Part shown: piece by piece, positions 63,787-64,000 of the stretch
Layout: each line of letters opens with the position of its first letter
Numbering within the stretch: position 1 is the first letter of the stretch
Assembly: GCA_963576725.1 (NCBI GenBank)
Contig: OY755238.1
Location: forward strand, 29,345,201-29,409,200
Length of the DNA stretch: 64,000 nt
Direction of reading: 5' to 3'
Source: Azorinus chamasolen
Taxonomy: Eukaryota; Mollusca; Bivalvia; Cardiida; Solecurtidae
Notes under the pieces: generated by a model
Told to the model about the DNA's origin: nothing
Databases searched by the model: none
Seen by the model: the letters and a program-made list of their open reading frames with translations, nothing else
Position numbers and translations under genes: made by a program

Positions 63787-64000
63787 GTATGCTCAATAGA
63801 TACTCTCTAAAATGACCAAATAGTGAATCAGTATATGTGTGTAATTTAAAGTAGGTGCTTGCTTAATGCAGGACGAAAGTAATGCAGAGAGCTCCTTTGG
63901 GAACTTTCTGCATAACTCGTGTCCTTTATGAAACTTCAAGACCTGGATGTATACCACTTATTGGTGGTGGTGTTAGTGGGTGGTTGATTATTTATTAGCC
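63787..64000. other. Intron 13 start with CAGT-group core
   Basis: Contains TGCTTGCTTAATGCAGGACG ... GGAACTTTCTGCATAACTCG at about 63853-63925, the CAGT-group palindrome with a decayed right arm. No further exon before the window edge. Confidence 0.6.

Overview
This 64 kb window is animal nuclear DNA: AT-rich, with spliced genes, very long introns and dense non-autonomous transposons. Three things point to a heterodont bivalve mollusc: a C-type-lectin-bearing contactin gene, a Mab-21/cGAS-like gene, and a large stock of palindromic MITEs. A Mya- or Dreissena-like genome is my best guess from recall of such palindromes; it is not proven. One run of exactly 200 N (26245-26444) marks an assembly gap.

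Left part (1-19 kb). A cGAS-like/Mab-21 gene with a single coding exon (10120-12093) sits inside a decayed tandem segmental duplication. The block at 1-1560 is similar to 7290-8700 and partly to 6650-7100. The block at 3940-5790 is similar to 16070-19060. The gene is present only in the second unit.

Middle part (19-37 kb). I see no convincing host gene. It holds MITEs, a tRNA-derived SINE, Helentron/pearl-like elements, microsatellites, minisatellites and the assembly gap. The sequences flanking the gap look like two alleles of one locus, one with the SINE and one without.

Right part (37-64 kb). A contactin-like gene runs on the + strand from a signal-peptide exon at 37123 past the right edge. 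I could reconstruct 13 coding exons with phase-compatible splice sites: signal peptide, C-type lectin domain, then Ig1 to Ig4 (597 residues so far). Any further Ig and FN3 domains lie outside. Its introns carry many MITEs and two LINE fragments. Just before exon 4 lies an array of about 12 degenerate copies of the exon's own splice acceptor and first ~35 bases.

The most striking signal is a network of about 200-250 bp elements bounded by TTAA. They fall into at least eight families by their ends (named A, B, C, D, E, J, K and M below). All have CCC/CCT-type ends like piggyBac MITEs, and most share one related ~65-bp central hairpin. The hairpins of A, B, C and K keep fixed mismatches whose polarity follows element orientation. 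A second group is flanked by TA and begins CAGT (pogo/Tigger-like; families F, G, H and relatives); several of its families share another central palindrome. No transposase gene for either group is in the window.
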